A stretch of 17,564 nt of DNA from an uncultured Desulfobacterales bacterium (lineage in GTDB: Bacteria > Desulfobacterota > Desulfobacteria > Desulfobacterales > JAFDCJ01): the NCBI GenBank assembly GCA_945787595.1, contig CALZJV010000046.1, forward strand, positions 1 to 17,564, given 5' to 3'. The notes below the pieces were generated by a model, which saw only the letters and a program-made list of their open reading frames with translations, was not told the DNA's origin and did no database searches. Both the position numbers and the translations under genes were made by a program. Positions 1 through 7,158 of the stretch are shown in pieces. How positions within the stretch are numbered: position 1 is the stretch's first letter; every line of letters begins with the position of its first letter.

Positions 1-10
1 TGCAACCAAA

Positions 11-72
11 TCAGTGTTCAGGTTTCAGGATTCGGTATTTACTGACACCTGAAACCTGACACCTGAAACCTT
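11..72. repeat. Heptad palindromic repeat, copy A
   Basis: An inverted repeat built from 7-base units of the type CTGAMAC. The left arm (11-29) is TCAGTGTTCAGGTTTCAGG. After a 12-base spacer the right arm (42-70) reads CTGACAC CTGAAAC CTGACAC CTGAAAC C. Read as reverse complement it has the same arm order as copies B (6073-6151) and C (7029-7100), so it is the same element in the opposite orientation, with a different spacer. It lies downstream of the MarR gene. No ORF covers it. Confidence 0.85.
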
Positions 73-109
73 GAACAGATTTGATCTATGGCAGAGCCGC
101 TCACCTCTG

Positions 110-140
110 ACCTGGCCCTGAGGACCAGGTTTTCGATTTT
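110..140 (+). terminator. Possible weak terminator for an upstream plus-strand gene
   Basis: ACCTGG (110-115) and CCAGGT (125-130) form a 6-bp stem with a 9-base loop, followed on the plus strand by TTTTCGATTTT. A T tract on the plus side fits termination of a gene to the left of the window. It could also serve the convergent MarR gene, but on the minus strand no U tract follows. The short stem keeps confidence low. Confidence 0.3.
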
Positions 141-161
141 GAATAAATGCCAACAGGTGTT

Positions 162-623
162 TTATTGTTTGTACATACCGTTCTTTAAGATTCGTTTGAG
201 CTTGTCCAGGAGTTCGAATTTTTGATTTACGGATAAATTCTTCAACATTAATTCCAGCGCCTGATCTTTTTCCTTTTCGATATTCTTCAAGGTTCTTTTT
301 CCTTTTGGAGTAATTTCAAGGATGGTTATACGTTCATCGCCGGGGTCGGATTTCTTGATGATAAATCCATCCTTTTCCAGCCGCTTGGCGATGCCTGTAA
401 TATTGGCACCTGGAACGAGCATAATCCGGCTCACATCGCTTATCTTGTTCTGACCGTTTTTAGAAGCCTCTAAAACCCTCAGGACATTGTACTGCGGAAA
501 CGAGAGTCCGTAATTCCTGAAAATACCGGTATGATTTCTTTTAAAAATTTCTGCCGCCCTCACGATGGCCATAAGAACCTTTTCGTCAGTGCTCAAATCA
601 CTCTTGTAAGTATCAACAATCAT
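162..623 (-). CDS. MarR-family transcriptional regulator
   Basis: A 153-residue winged-helix DNA-binding protein of usual MarR length. The recognition region is GLSFPQYNVLRVLEA, followed by the helix ending in ITGIAKRLEKDGFI and the wing DPGDERITILEITPKG, whose D-x-R-x(4-6)-L-T-x-x-G pattern is the MarR signature. A long C-terminal helix (EKEKDQALELMLKNL onwards) would form the dimer interface. I place the start at the ATG at 623-621, preceded by AAAGGAAA at good spacing. A longer reading to a TTG at 665 adds 14 residues with no ribosome site. It is divergent from ligase 1 with a 435-base gap holding palindromes, so it probably represses itself and may control the plus-strand operon. MarR proteins in aromatic-degradation loci often respond to CoA thioesters or free acids; the ligand here is not known. 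Confidence 0.9.
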   Translation of the reverse strand: MIVDTYKSDLSTDEKVLMAIVRAAEIFKRNHTGIFRNYGLSFPQYNVLRVLEASKNGQNKISDVSRIMLVPGANITGIAKRLEKDGFIIKKSDPGDERITILEITPKGKRTLKNIEKEKDQALELMLKNLSVNQKFELLDKLKRILKNGMYKQ

Positions 624-660
624 AATTATTTCCTTTGATTCTATATAATAGGTATATTCA

Positions 661-689
661 GTCAATACTTAATATATCAATATATTGAC
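661..689. promoter_or_regulatory. Putative MarR operator, palindrome 1
   Basis: TCAATATATTGA at 677-688 is a perfect 12-base palindrome. A second copy of the half-site, GTCAATA, lies at 661-667 and pairs with TATTGAC at 683-689. The site is 54 bases upstream of the chosen marR ATG, in AT-rich DNA where its promoter should be. MarR dimers typically bind AT-rich palindromes of this size next to their own gene, so autoregulation is the likely role. Binding itself is inferred. Confidence 0.5.
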
Positions 690-864
690 TATATACTTTA
701 CGCCTCAGGTGTTTCATATAATACCCTTTATTTATAAAACGCAAGCATTTTTTCTAAAATCAGAATTGGAATATCTATTGGTGCTTTCCAAAAACAGCCA
801 TTAATAGTATGCTCAATAGCCTTAATCTGTCATAAAAAATGTTGACACCTGATTTAATTTTAAT

Positions 865-879
865 TATTGATAATCAATA
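865..879. promoter_or_regulatory. Putative operator, palindrome 2
   Basis: TATTGATAATCAATA is a palindrome with 7-base arms around a central A. Its half-site TATTGA is the same as in palindrome 1, though the spacing between halves differs. It overlaps the possible -10 of the TTGACA promoter candidate at 842-847, so a bound regulator would block transcription of the ligase operon. Function is inferred from position and shared half-site only. Confidence 0.35.
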
Positions 880-1058
880 TCTTTAGTACTTGAGAAAATC
901 GGAAAGCAAACTCTTCGAGTATTAGGGCTGCGGCCAAACTTTAGGTCACTTTAAACTTGTAGGGAGAATTTATCCGGGATAGGGAGTTTCCATGTAATTA
1001 TGTCTTTCTCCGAAAGCGTTTCCCGAAAACAAACAACTAATCGATGGAGGCCGTCAGC

Positions 1059-2654
1059 ATGACAAGTAAGCTTGTGTTAAAGGAATTGAGCCGGTATCAA
1101 ATCGGAACCTTTGCGGACATCATCTATCGAAATGCATTGCTTTATCCCGACAGCGAAGCCTTTGTATGCGGCTCCCAAAGAATTACTTTCGCCAAGTTTA
1201 ATTCACGGGTGAACAGTGTAATCCATGCACTACGCTCAGCAGGGGTCAAAAAAGGGGATGTCATTGGCATTCTATCATGGAATTGTCTTGAATTCGCCGA
1301 TGTTTATGGGGCGGCAATGAAAGGGGGATTTATTGCTTCACCCTTTAATCCCAGGCTTCGCAGGGAAGAGCTTGAATATCTCATCAATTATTCGGAGGCA
1401 AAAACACTTTTTATTGGAGCAGACCTTGAGGCTACTATTGGCAACCTGCGCTCTCAGCTTCCAAAAGTCAAGCACTATATTTCTTTTGGAGGTTCGGCTC
1501 TTGATATGCATTCTCATCACGAGTTGCTCGCCACCCACCCATCTGAGGAGCCTGAGGTGCGTGTGTGCCAAGACGACCCTTTTCTCCTTTTCTATACCAG
1601 TGGTACCACCGGCGTTCCTCGCGGTGCCCTCTACACTCATTTTCGCAAGCTGGATAATAACCGCATTAAAGCGCTGGAGATGGGCGTAAAGCCTGAAGAC
1701 AGGCATGTCCTGGTATTGCCATTTTTTCACATCGGCGGGGATTGCCATGTATGGCCCTTTTTCCTGGTTGGGGGCTGTAATGTGATCATGCCGCAAAAAT
1801 CTTTTGATCCGGTTGCAGTTCTGCAGGCGATTCAAAAGGAGAAAGCAACCGATATGCAAATTGTCCCCACCCAGCTTAATGCGATACTTTCCTGCCAGAG
1901 TCTTAAGGATTACGACCTGAGCAGCCTGAATCGAATCTATTATGCTGCATCGCCCATGCCAATAGAGTTGTTGAGACAGGGGCTTGAAGTGTTTGGGCCA
2001 ATTTTTTCACAGGGATATGGTCAGACCGAATCAGGACCACAAATTAGTTCACTTCCCAGGAAGGCCCATCAGGTCCTGGACAGGCCATTGGAAGAACAAA
2101 AAGTGTTAAGCTCTTGTGGGCAACCCAGTCTGGGTGTTCACGTCCGAGTGGTTGATGAAAAGGACAATGATGTGGAGCCCGAAACCGTGGGTGAAATTAT
2201 TGCACAGAGTGATTCCATCATGGTTGAATACTGGAATAGACCGCAAGAAACCCGGGAGGCTCTCATAGATGGGTGGCTCCATACCGGCGACCTCGGATAT
2301 TATGATGAAAAAGGTTTCTTGTATATCGTAGATCGAAAAAAGGACATGATAGTAACCGGCGGCGAGAATGTATATTCACGCGAAGTAGAAGACGTCCTCT
2401 ACCTGCATCCTGCGATAGCCGAAGCAGCTGTTGTGGGTGTTTCCGATCCCGTTTGGGTGGAGCGGGTACATGCTGTTGTCGCATTAAAGCAAGGTGCCGC
2501 TGTGAAAGAGGATGACGTTATCGCCTTTTGCAAGGAGCATCTGTCTTCTTATAAGGCACCTAAATCATTAGAATTTGTTGAATCTTTACCCAAAAACCCG
2601 CAGGGAAAAATTCTTAAAAAAGAAATTCGTAAACGCCACCGGACTGGAAAATAA
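1059..2654 (+). CDS. AMP-forming acyl-CoA ligase 1
   Basis: A 531-residue cytoplasmic adenylate-forming enzyme that would activate a carboxylic acid with ATP to an acyl-adenylate and then its CoA thioester. Motifs in order: phosphate loop YTSGTTGVPRG (179-189, arginine in place of the usual PKG lysine), GYGQTES, hinge region HTGDLGYYDEKGFLYIVDRK, and C-terminal NPQGKILKK with the catalytic lysine at 517. The start is the ATG at 1059, because GGAGG (1046-1050) lies at ideal distance; an in-frame ATG at 1044 overlaps that ribosome site. It is the first gene of the plus-strand operon, 31 bases before the oxidoreductase. The overall type resembles fatty-acid, cyclohexanecarboxylate or aryl-acid ligases. 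The substrate cannot be assigned. It is not a close relative of ligase 2 at 16613-17564. Confidence 0.9.
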   Translation: MTSKLVLKELSRYQIGTFADIIYRNALLYPDSEAFVCGSQRITFAKFNSRVNSVIHALRSAGVKKGDVIGILSWNCLEFADVYGAAMKGGFIASPFNPRLRREELEYLINYSEAKTLFIGADLEATIGNLRSQLPKVKHYISFGGSALDMHSHHELLATHPSEEPEVRVCQDDPFLLFYTSGTTGVPRGALYTHFRKLDNNRIKALEMGVKPEDRHVLVLPFFHIGGDCHVWPFFLVGGCNVIMPQKSFDPVAVLQAIQKEKATDMQIVPTQLNAILSCQSLKDYDLSSLNRIYYAASPMPIELLRQGLEVFGPIFSQGYGQTESGPQISSLPRKAHQVLDRPLEEQKVLSSCGQPSLGVHVRVVDEKDNDVEPETVGEIIAQSDSIMVEYWNRPQETREALIDGWLHTGDLGYYDEKGFLYIVDRKKDMIVTGGENVYSREVEDVLYLHPAIAEAAVVGVSDPVWVERVHAVVALKQGAAVKEDDVIAFCKEHLSSYKAPKSLEFVESLPKNPQGKILKKEIRKRHRTGK

Positions 2655-2685
2655 TCGTAAGTACCATGTCATCTTAGGAGGACTG

Positions 2686-4776
2686 ATGTCAGAAGTTAAG
2701 CAAGTACAGACAGTTTGTCGCAGCTGTCATGGCGGGTGTGGTGTGATTGCCCAGGTAAAGGACGGAAAAGTCATCAAAGTTGAGGGTGATCCGGAATCCC
2801 CCATCAGTCACGGCAGCATGTGTGCAAAAGGGCTGGCGATCACCCAGTTGGCCTATCACCCGGATCGGGTCCTTTATCCCATGAAAAAAACCAATGGAAA
2901 CTGGGAGCGGAGTACCTGGGACGAGGCCCTAGATGCGGTTTCCGCGAAGTTTAAAGAGGTTATCGCAGAATACGGTCCCGAGTCCATCATCGTCGGCCAG
3001 GGTACAGGGCGGGATTTCGAAAGCCACTTCTCACGCTTCGGCAATTTATTAGGCACCCCCAACATGTTAACGGCCGGCCACATGTGTTATCTCTCCCGTA
3101 TCGGAGCCACCCTGACCACCTGCGGCCGACACCCCGCCATCGACTATGCCAACTGCCCCAAGTGTATTGTCATGTGGGCCTGTAATCCGCTATGGACCAA
3201 CCCTGATGAATACAAGGGGGTTAGTTTTTGGCGGGCCTATGAAAAGGGAGCAAAGCTGATCGTTATTGATCCGCGTAAAGGCTTCCTGGCCAGCAGAGCA
3301 GACCTTTGGCTGCAGCTGCGGCCGGGTACGGATGCGGCTCTGACCCTGGGTTTTTTTAACGTGATCATTGAAGAAAAACTGTATGACTCGGATTTTGTGG
3401 CCAACTATATTCACGGCTGGGACGATTTTGTGGACCGGATTAAAACGGATTATCCCCTCGAGCGCGTGGCAGAAATTACCTGGGTTAAACCGGACCTTAT
3501 CCGTCAGGCTGCGCGCTTGTACGCGAATACAAAGCCGGCCGGGATCCACTGGGGGGTGCCGACGGAACAAACCATCAATTGCACCGATTTCACCCGGACC
3601 GCAGTCGGTCTCATGGCGGCCACCGGAAACCTGGATGCACCCGGCGGCAATGTTTTTCACGAGCCGCCCGGGACCCGAAAGATTTCTGAATTTTCCGCGC
3701 ATATGGCTTTGTCCGACGAGCAGAGAAAGAAACGTTTAGGTGGGGATCAATACAAGCTGGCCGCCCGCATGACCATTGTGACGCCCAAGTGTGCCTGGGA
3801 CGCGATTTTGACTGACAAACCCTATCCGGTCAAAGCCGGATACCTGGTGGCGACCAACCCGGTGGTATCCAGGGCGAACGCCAAAGAGGTTTACGAGGCA
3901 TTGAAAAAACTGGATTTCCTGGCTGTATCCGATTTCTTCATGACACCGACAGCGGAACTGGCGGATGTTTTTCTTCCAGCCGGCACCTGGCTTGAACAGG
4001 ATCACGTGGCGGAAAACTGGAAATATCACGGCTACGTGCTGGCCAGACAAAAGGTGGTTGAGATCGGCGAATGCTGGCAGGACCACAAAATATTTATGGA
4101 ATTGGGTAAGCGAATGGGTCAGCAATGGTGGGACACCATCGAGGATTCTTTGGACTGGCTGCTTGAACCGACCGGCCTAAGTTGGGAGGAATTCAAAAAG
4201 AAAGGCTACCTTCACGGTGAACAGAAATATTACAAATACAAGGAGAAGGGCTTTTCCACCCCCACGCGCAAAGTCGAGCTGTATTCCACCACACTCGAGA
4301 AATGGGGCCGCGATCCTTTACCCAAGTATACGGAGATTCCCGAAAGTCCGGTTTCCAGACCCGATCTGGCTGAAAAATTCCCTTACATACTAAATTCCGG
4401 ATTGCGTACGCCCACATTTTTCCACTCTGCCAACCGGCAGATACCGTGGCTCAGAGAAATCCGGCCCGATCCCATAGTGGAAATCCATCCCGCAACGGCA
4501 GAAAAGCACAACATCCGGGAAGGCGACTGGGTTTGGATCGAATCGCCGCGGGGCCGCGCGAAACTAAAAGCCAAACTAAACGGCGGTATCGACCCGAGAA
4601 ATATCGTGGCCGAACACGGCTGGTGGTTCCCGGAGATCAAGGACTCCGGTCACGGTTGGGACCTCTCCAACATTAATCTGCTGACCGACAACTCTCATGA
4701 GTCCATGGATCCCGTGATGGGGGCGACCAATCTGAGAGTCCTTTTATGCAAAATATATCGCTGCGAAGATGAATAG
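2686..4776 (+). CDS. Mo/W-bis-MGD oxidoreductase 1 (DMSO reductase family)
   Basis: A 696-residue catalytic subunit of the molybdopterin oxidoreductase superfamily. The N-terminal [4Fe-4S] motif is C11-x2-C14-x3-C18-x27-C46. The pterin-binding core runs to about residue 460 and includes WTNPDEYKG and IDPRKG. The C-terminal dinucleotide-binding domain starts near 565 (LNSGLRTPTFFHSANR). C134 in GHMCYLSR is the probable Mo or W ligand. Layout and length match the acetylene hydratase/formate dehydrogenase branch, but the hydratase's catalytic Asp after the second cysteine is His15 here, so hydration of acetylene is unlikely. The polypeptide begins directly at the FeS domain with no twin-arginine signal, so it is cytoplasmic. 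The start at 2686 follows AGGAGG (2676-2681); an upstream in-frame ATG at 2575 lies inside the ligase gene. The ferredoxin follows after 11 bases and is the likely partner. Substrate unknown; phenylacetyl-CoA oxidoreductase-like (PadB) chemistry is one possibility. Confidence 0.92.
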   Translation: MSEVKQVQTVCRSCHGGCGVIAQVKDGKVIKVEGDPESPISHGSMCAKGLAITQLAYHPDRVLYPMKKTNGNWERSTWDEALDAVSAKFKEVIAEYGPESIIVGQGTGRDFESHFSRFGNLLGTPNMLTAGHMCYLSRIGATLTTCGRHPAIDYANCPKCIVMWACNPLWTNPDEYKGVSFWRAYEKGAKLIVIDPRKGFLASRADLWLQLRPGTDAALTLGFFNVIIEEKLYDSDFVANYIHGWDDFVDRIKTDYPLERVAEITWVKPDLIRQAARLYANTKPAGIHWGVPTEQTINCTDFTRTAVGLMAATGNLDAPGGNVFHEPPGTRKISEFSAHMALSDEQRKKRLGGDQYKLAARMTIVTPKCAWDAILTDKPYPVKAGYLVATNPVVSRANAKEVYEALKKLDFLAVSDFFMTPTAELADVFLPAGTWLEQDHVAENWKYHGYVLARQKVVEIGECWQDHKIFMELGKRMGQQWWDTIEDSLDWLLEPTGLSWEEFKKKGYLHGEQKYYKYKEKGFSTPTRKVELYSTTLEKWGRDPLPKYTEIPESPVSRPDLAEKFPYILNSGLRTPTFFHSANRQIPWLREIRPDPIVEIHPATAEKHNIREGDWVWIESPRGRAKLKAKLNGGIDPRNIVAEHGWWFPEIKDSGHGWDLSNINLLTDNSHESMDPVMGATNLRVLLCKIYRCEDE

Positions 4777-4787
4777 GAGGAAAAAGG

Positions 4788-5237
4788 ATGGACAAGATAT
4801 CGTTGATGTTTCGCAAGAAGGACTGTATGGGCTGCCATGCCTGCGAAGTCGCTTGCAAGCAGGAGCATGGACTGGGTGTCGGTCCGCGGTTGGTTAAAGT
4901 GATCGAAAAATCTTTTGATTTCATACCCATATACTGCCATCACTGCGCCAAGGCACCCTGCAAAAAGGCTTGCCCGGTGGACGCGATTTCACGCAATGAA
5001 CAGGGCATCGTCTCGATCGACTCCGAGCTTTGTATCGGTTGCCGGGATTGTATCGAAGCCTGTCCCTTTGGCGCCATGCAATTCGAAGGCAACCGGGAAG
5101 TAGCCGTAAAGTGTGACCTATGCATTCACCGGTTGACGGAATGCAAGCCGCCGGCCTGTATGAGTGTCTGCCCGACGGGTTGTATCTATTTAGGCGGTCG
5201 AAAAAGTATCGCGGCTGTGTTTGAAAAAACGATTTAG
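4788..5237 (+). CDS. Four-cluster ferredoxin-like electron-transfer subunit 1
   Basis: A 149-residue iron-sulfur protein of the HycB/DmsB/PadC type, with four cysteine groups: C13-C16-C19-C23, C50-C53-C58-C62, C82-C85-C88-C92 and C109-C112-C124-C128. This is the pattern for four [4Fe-4S] clusters. C119 and C132 are extra. No signal peptide or membrane segment is present, so it should sit with the preceding oxidoreductase in the cytoplasm and carry its electrons to or from an unknown acceptor. Its ribosome site AGGAGG (4775-4780) overlaps the oxidoreductase stop codon, which implies coupled translation and fixed stoichiometry. It is 79/100 identical to ferredoxin 2 over the first 100 residues by hand count. 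No membrane anchor of the PadD/NrfD kind is encoded nearby. Confidence 0.93.
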   Translation: MDKISLMFRKKDCMGCHACEVACKQEHGLGVGPRLVKVIEKSFDFIPIYCHHCAKAPCKKACPVDAISRNEQGIVSIDSELCIGCRDCIEACPFGAMQFEGNREVAVKCDLCIHRLTECKPPACMSVCPTGCIYLGGRKSIAAVFEKTI

Positions 5238-5253
5238 CAGGAAATATGGCTAG

Positions 5254-6072
5254 ATGGAAGCGGATAGAAAAGTTAAACTGCAAATTGACCGCCTATTGCT
5301 CAGTTTCGGTGGTGTTTTTGCCCTGAATGAAGTCAGCCTGGACGTCAGGGATAATGAGATTTTGGCGATCATTGGACCGAATGGGGCCGGCAAGACCGCC
5401 CTGCTCAACTGCATCAATGGTTTTTACAAACCCCAGGAGGGCGAGATCTACTTTAATGGGAAAAAAATTACCCGCATGCGCCCCGATAAGCTGACCAAAC
5501 TCGGCATTGCCAGAACCTTTCAGAATATTGAGCTCTACACCGGGCTCAGCACTCAGGATAATATCATGGCGGCCCGGCACGTGCTGATGAAACAGAACTT
5601 CCTCACCGGCGCGCTGTACCTTGGCTGGGCACTTCAGGAAGAAATCAGGCACCGTCAGGCGGTTGAGGAGATTATCGACTTTTTAGAAATGGCGCCGATG
5701 AGAAAGAGAGTCGTCGGCGTATTGCCTTACGGGATGCAAAAGAGAGTTGAGTTGGGAAGAGCATTAGCACTTGAACCGAAAGTGTTGTTGCTGGATGAAC
5801 CCATGGCAGGGATGAATCTAGAGGAGAAGGAGGACATCGCCCGCTTCATTTTAGATATATTTGAAGGCCAGGGAGCCACCTATCCCGACACCCCTGTTCT
5901 CAGGGATGGGATTCGCAGCATCATCCTAGTCGAACATGATATGGGGGTGGTGATGGACATCGCCGACAGGATTGTGGTTCTTGATTTTGGACGCAAAATT
6001 GCCGAGGGAACGCCGGCTGAAATTAAGACGAATCCGGAGGTTATCAGCGCTTATCTGGGGAAAGAAAAATAG
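5254..6072 (+). CDS. livG: Branched-chain-type ABC transporter ATPase LivG
   Basis: A 272-residue cytoplasmic ATPase of the LivG class, one of two nucleotide-binding subunits powering uptake through LivHM. Walker A is GPNGAGKT (41-48), the Q-loop glutamine is Q90 (ARTFQNIEL), the signature is the degenerate LPYGMQ (157-162) usual for LivG, Walker B is VLLLDEP (177-183) and the switch histidine is H228 (VEHDM). It is slightly longer than a standard LivG of about 255 residues because of an insertion at roughly 205-221 (between Walker B and the switch region) containing GATYPDTPVLRDG. The start at 5254 is 16 bases after the ferredoxin stop, with AGGA at 5239-5242. It belongs to the ligase-oxidoreductase operon, linking import to the Mo/W enzyme. 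The liv name gives the family; the substrate need not be an amino acid. Confidence 0.94.
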   Translation: MEADRKVKLQIDRLLLSFGGVFALNEVSLDVRDNEILAIIGPNGAGKTALLNCINGFYKPQEGEIYFNGKKITRMRPDKLTKLGIARTFQNIELYTGLSTQDNIMAARHVLMKQNFLTGALYLGWALQEEIRHRQAVEEIIDFLEMAPMRKRVVGVLPYGMQKRVELGRALALEPKVLLLDEPMAGMNLEEKEDIARFILDIFEGQGATYPDTPVLRDGIRSIILVEHDMGVVMDIADRIVVLDFGRKIAEGTPAEIKTNPEVISAYLGKEK

Positions 6073-6151
6073 GGTTTCAGGTGTCAGGTTTCGGGTGTCA
6101 GAAAGGCGAGTAGCTAATTCCTGAAACCTGAACACTGACACCTGAAAACTT
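6073..6151. repeat. Heptad palindromic repeat, copy B
   Basis: Starts on the first base after the livG stop codon. The left arm (6073-6101) begins GGTTTCAGGTGTCAGGTTTC and continues GGGTGTCAG. An 18-base spacer (6102-6119) follows, then the right arm (6120-6151), starting CCTGAAACCTGAACACTGA. The arms are made of 7-base units and can fold into an imperfect hairpin in the livG-livF mRNA. The livF ribosome site (GGCGGAG, 6154-6160) lies just beyond it. Arms match copies A and C; spacer sequence differs. Confidence 0.9.
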
Positions 6152-6168
6152 AGGGCGGAGCAGACAAA

Positions 6169-6963
6169 ATGCTGCAAGTCAAAAATATTGAAGTTGTCTA
6201 TATGAATGTTATCCGGGTGCTGCGAGGTATATCGCTAACGGTAGCCGACGGCCAGATCGTTGCGCTGCTCGGAGCAAACGGCGGCGGGAAAACGACGACG
6301 CTCAAGGCCATCTCGGGCATGCTCAAAACCGAAGAGGGTGACGTCACCGACGGCAGCATCGAGTTTGACGGCAAGCGCATAGACCGTTTCGGTCCCGAAC
6401 ATATTGCTGTTCTGGGCATCAGCCAGGCCATGGAAGGACGCAGGGTTCTCGAGCACCTCAGCGTAGAGGAAAATTTGCTCGTAGGCGCCTACTGCCGCAA
6501 AGACCGCCGGGGAGTCAAGCAGGACCTTGAAATGGTCTTTGATTACTTCCCGTCCATTAAACGCCTGCGCCGCCGGATGAGCGGTTATCTGTCCGGCGGT
6601 GAACAGCAGATGCTGGTGATCGGGCGGGCACTTATGGCGCGCCCCAAACTGATGCTCCTGGATGAACCGTCGCTCGGTCTCGCTCCGCTGATGGTGCAGG
6701 AAATATATGAAATCATCCAGAAAATCAATGCCGAGCAAAAGATGGCCATACTTCTGGTGGAGCAAAACGTCAGAGCTGCCCTGGGCATCGCCGATTACGG
6801 TCATGTTCTGGAGAATGGCCGCGTCGTTCTGAGCGGTCCGGCAGAAGACTTAAAAGATAATGAGGACGTGCGCGAGTTCTATATGGGGCTGTCGGCGGTC
6901 GGCTCCCAGAAGAGTTATCGTGAAGTCAAGCACTACCGCCGCAGAAAACGGTGGTTGGGTTAA
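6169..6963 (+). CDS. livF: Branched-chain-type ABC transporter ATPase LivF
   Basis: A 264-residue ATPase, the second nucleotide-binding subunit of the transporter. Walker A is GANGGGKT (35-42), the Q-loop is Q86 in GISQAMEGRR, the signature is the full LSGGE (141-145), Walker B is LMLLDEP (161-167), and the switch position is Q199 (LLVEQN). Glutamine in place of histidine there is normal for LivF. The C-terminus is extended by a basic tail, SYREVKHYRRRKRWLG, about 25 residues beyond the usual end after the YMG motif; its role is unclear. GGCGGAG (6154-6160) gives the start. A heptad repeat separates it from livG and another separates it from the next gene, so it may be partly uncoupled from its neighbours. 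Confidence 0.94.
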   Translation: MLQVKNIEVVYMNVIRVLRGISLTVADGQIVALLGANGGGKTTTLKAISGMLKTEEGDVTDGSIEFDGKRIDRFGPEHIAVLGISQAMEGRRVLEHLSVEENLLVGAYCRKDRRGVKQDLEMVFDYFPSIKRLRRRMSGYLSGGEQQMLVIGRALMARPKLMLLDEPSLGLAPLMVQEIYEIIQKINAEQKMAILLVEQNVRAALGIADYGHVLENGRVVLSGPAEDLKDNEDVREFYMGLSAVGSQKSYREVKHYRRRKRWLG

Positions 6964-6981
6964 CACCCGGATAAACCGGAA

Positions 6982-6998
6982 TTGAATATTGAATATTG
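6982..6998. repeat. Short 7-base tandem tract TTGAATA
   Basis: TTGAATA TTGAATA TTG, two and a third units with 7-base period, downstream of livF and 30 bases before heptad repeat C. It shares only the period, not the sequence, with the palindromic repeats. Confidence 0.6.
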
Positions 6999-7028
6999 CA
7001 AATTGACTATTTAGTAACCCAGAATGTA

Positions 7029-7100
7029 GGTGTCAGGTTTCGGGTGTCCGGATAGCGATTCTGCAAATCCTGAAACCTGAACACTGAAACCTGAAACCTT
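7029..7100. repeat. Heptad palindromic repeat, copy C
   Basis: The left arm GGTGTCAGGTTTCGGGTGTC (7029-7048), a 20-base spacer (7049-7068), and the right arm from CCTGAAACCTGAACACTGA (7069 on) to 7100. Same orientation as copy B, opposite to copy A. It lies between livF and the FAA1-type gene, where a transcript would carry it as an imperfect hairpin about 60 bases before the next start. No ORF covers it. Confidence 0.9.
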
Positions 7101-7158
7101 AAGTCTTCGACAACATTTTGCCAGTTAGAGCCATACAAAGGCTAATATCAAGGGGGAA

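Larger units (their letters stand above)
624..1058. other. Divergent regulatory gap between marR and ligase 1
   Basis: A 435-base AT-rich region with no convincing gene. It holds two palindromes that share the TATTGA half-site (listed separately) and an 8-bp inverted pair, TCAGGTGT at 705-712 and ACACCTGA at 845-852, which resembles eroded arms of the heptad repeat. TTGACA at 842-847 could be a -35 box, with the poor -10 TATTGA at 865-870 seventeen bases on. No clean promoter is visible on the minus side. Two tiny reading frames precede ligase 1: an ATG-TAA pair at 992 just after AGGGAG, and a 20-codon frame from 1000 whose TGA overlaps the ligase ATG. Confidence 0.6.
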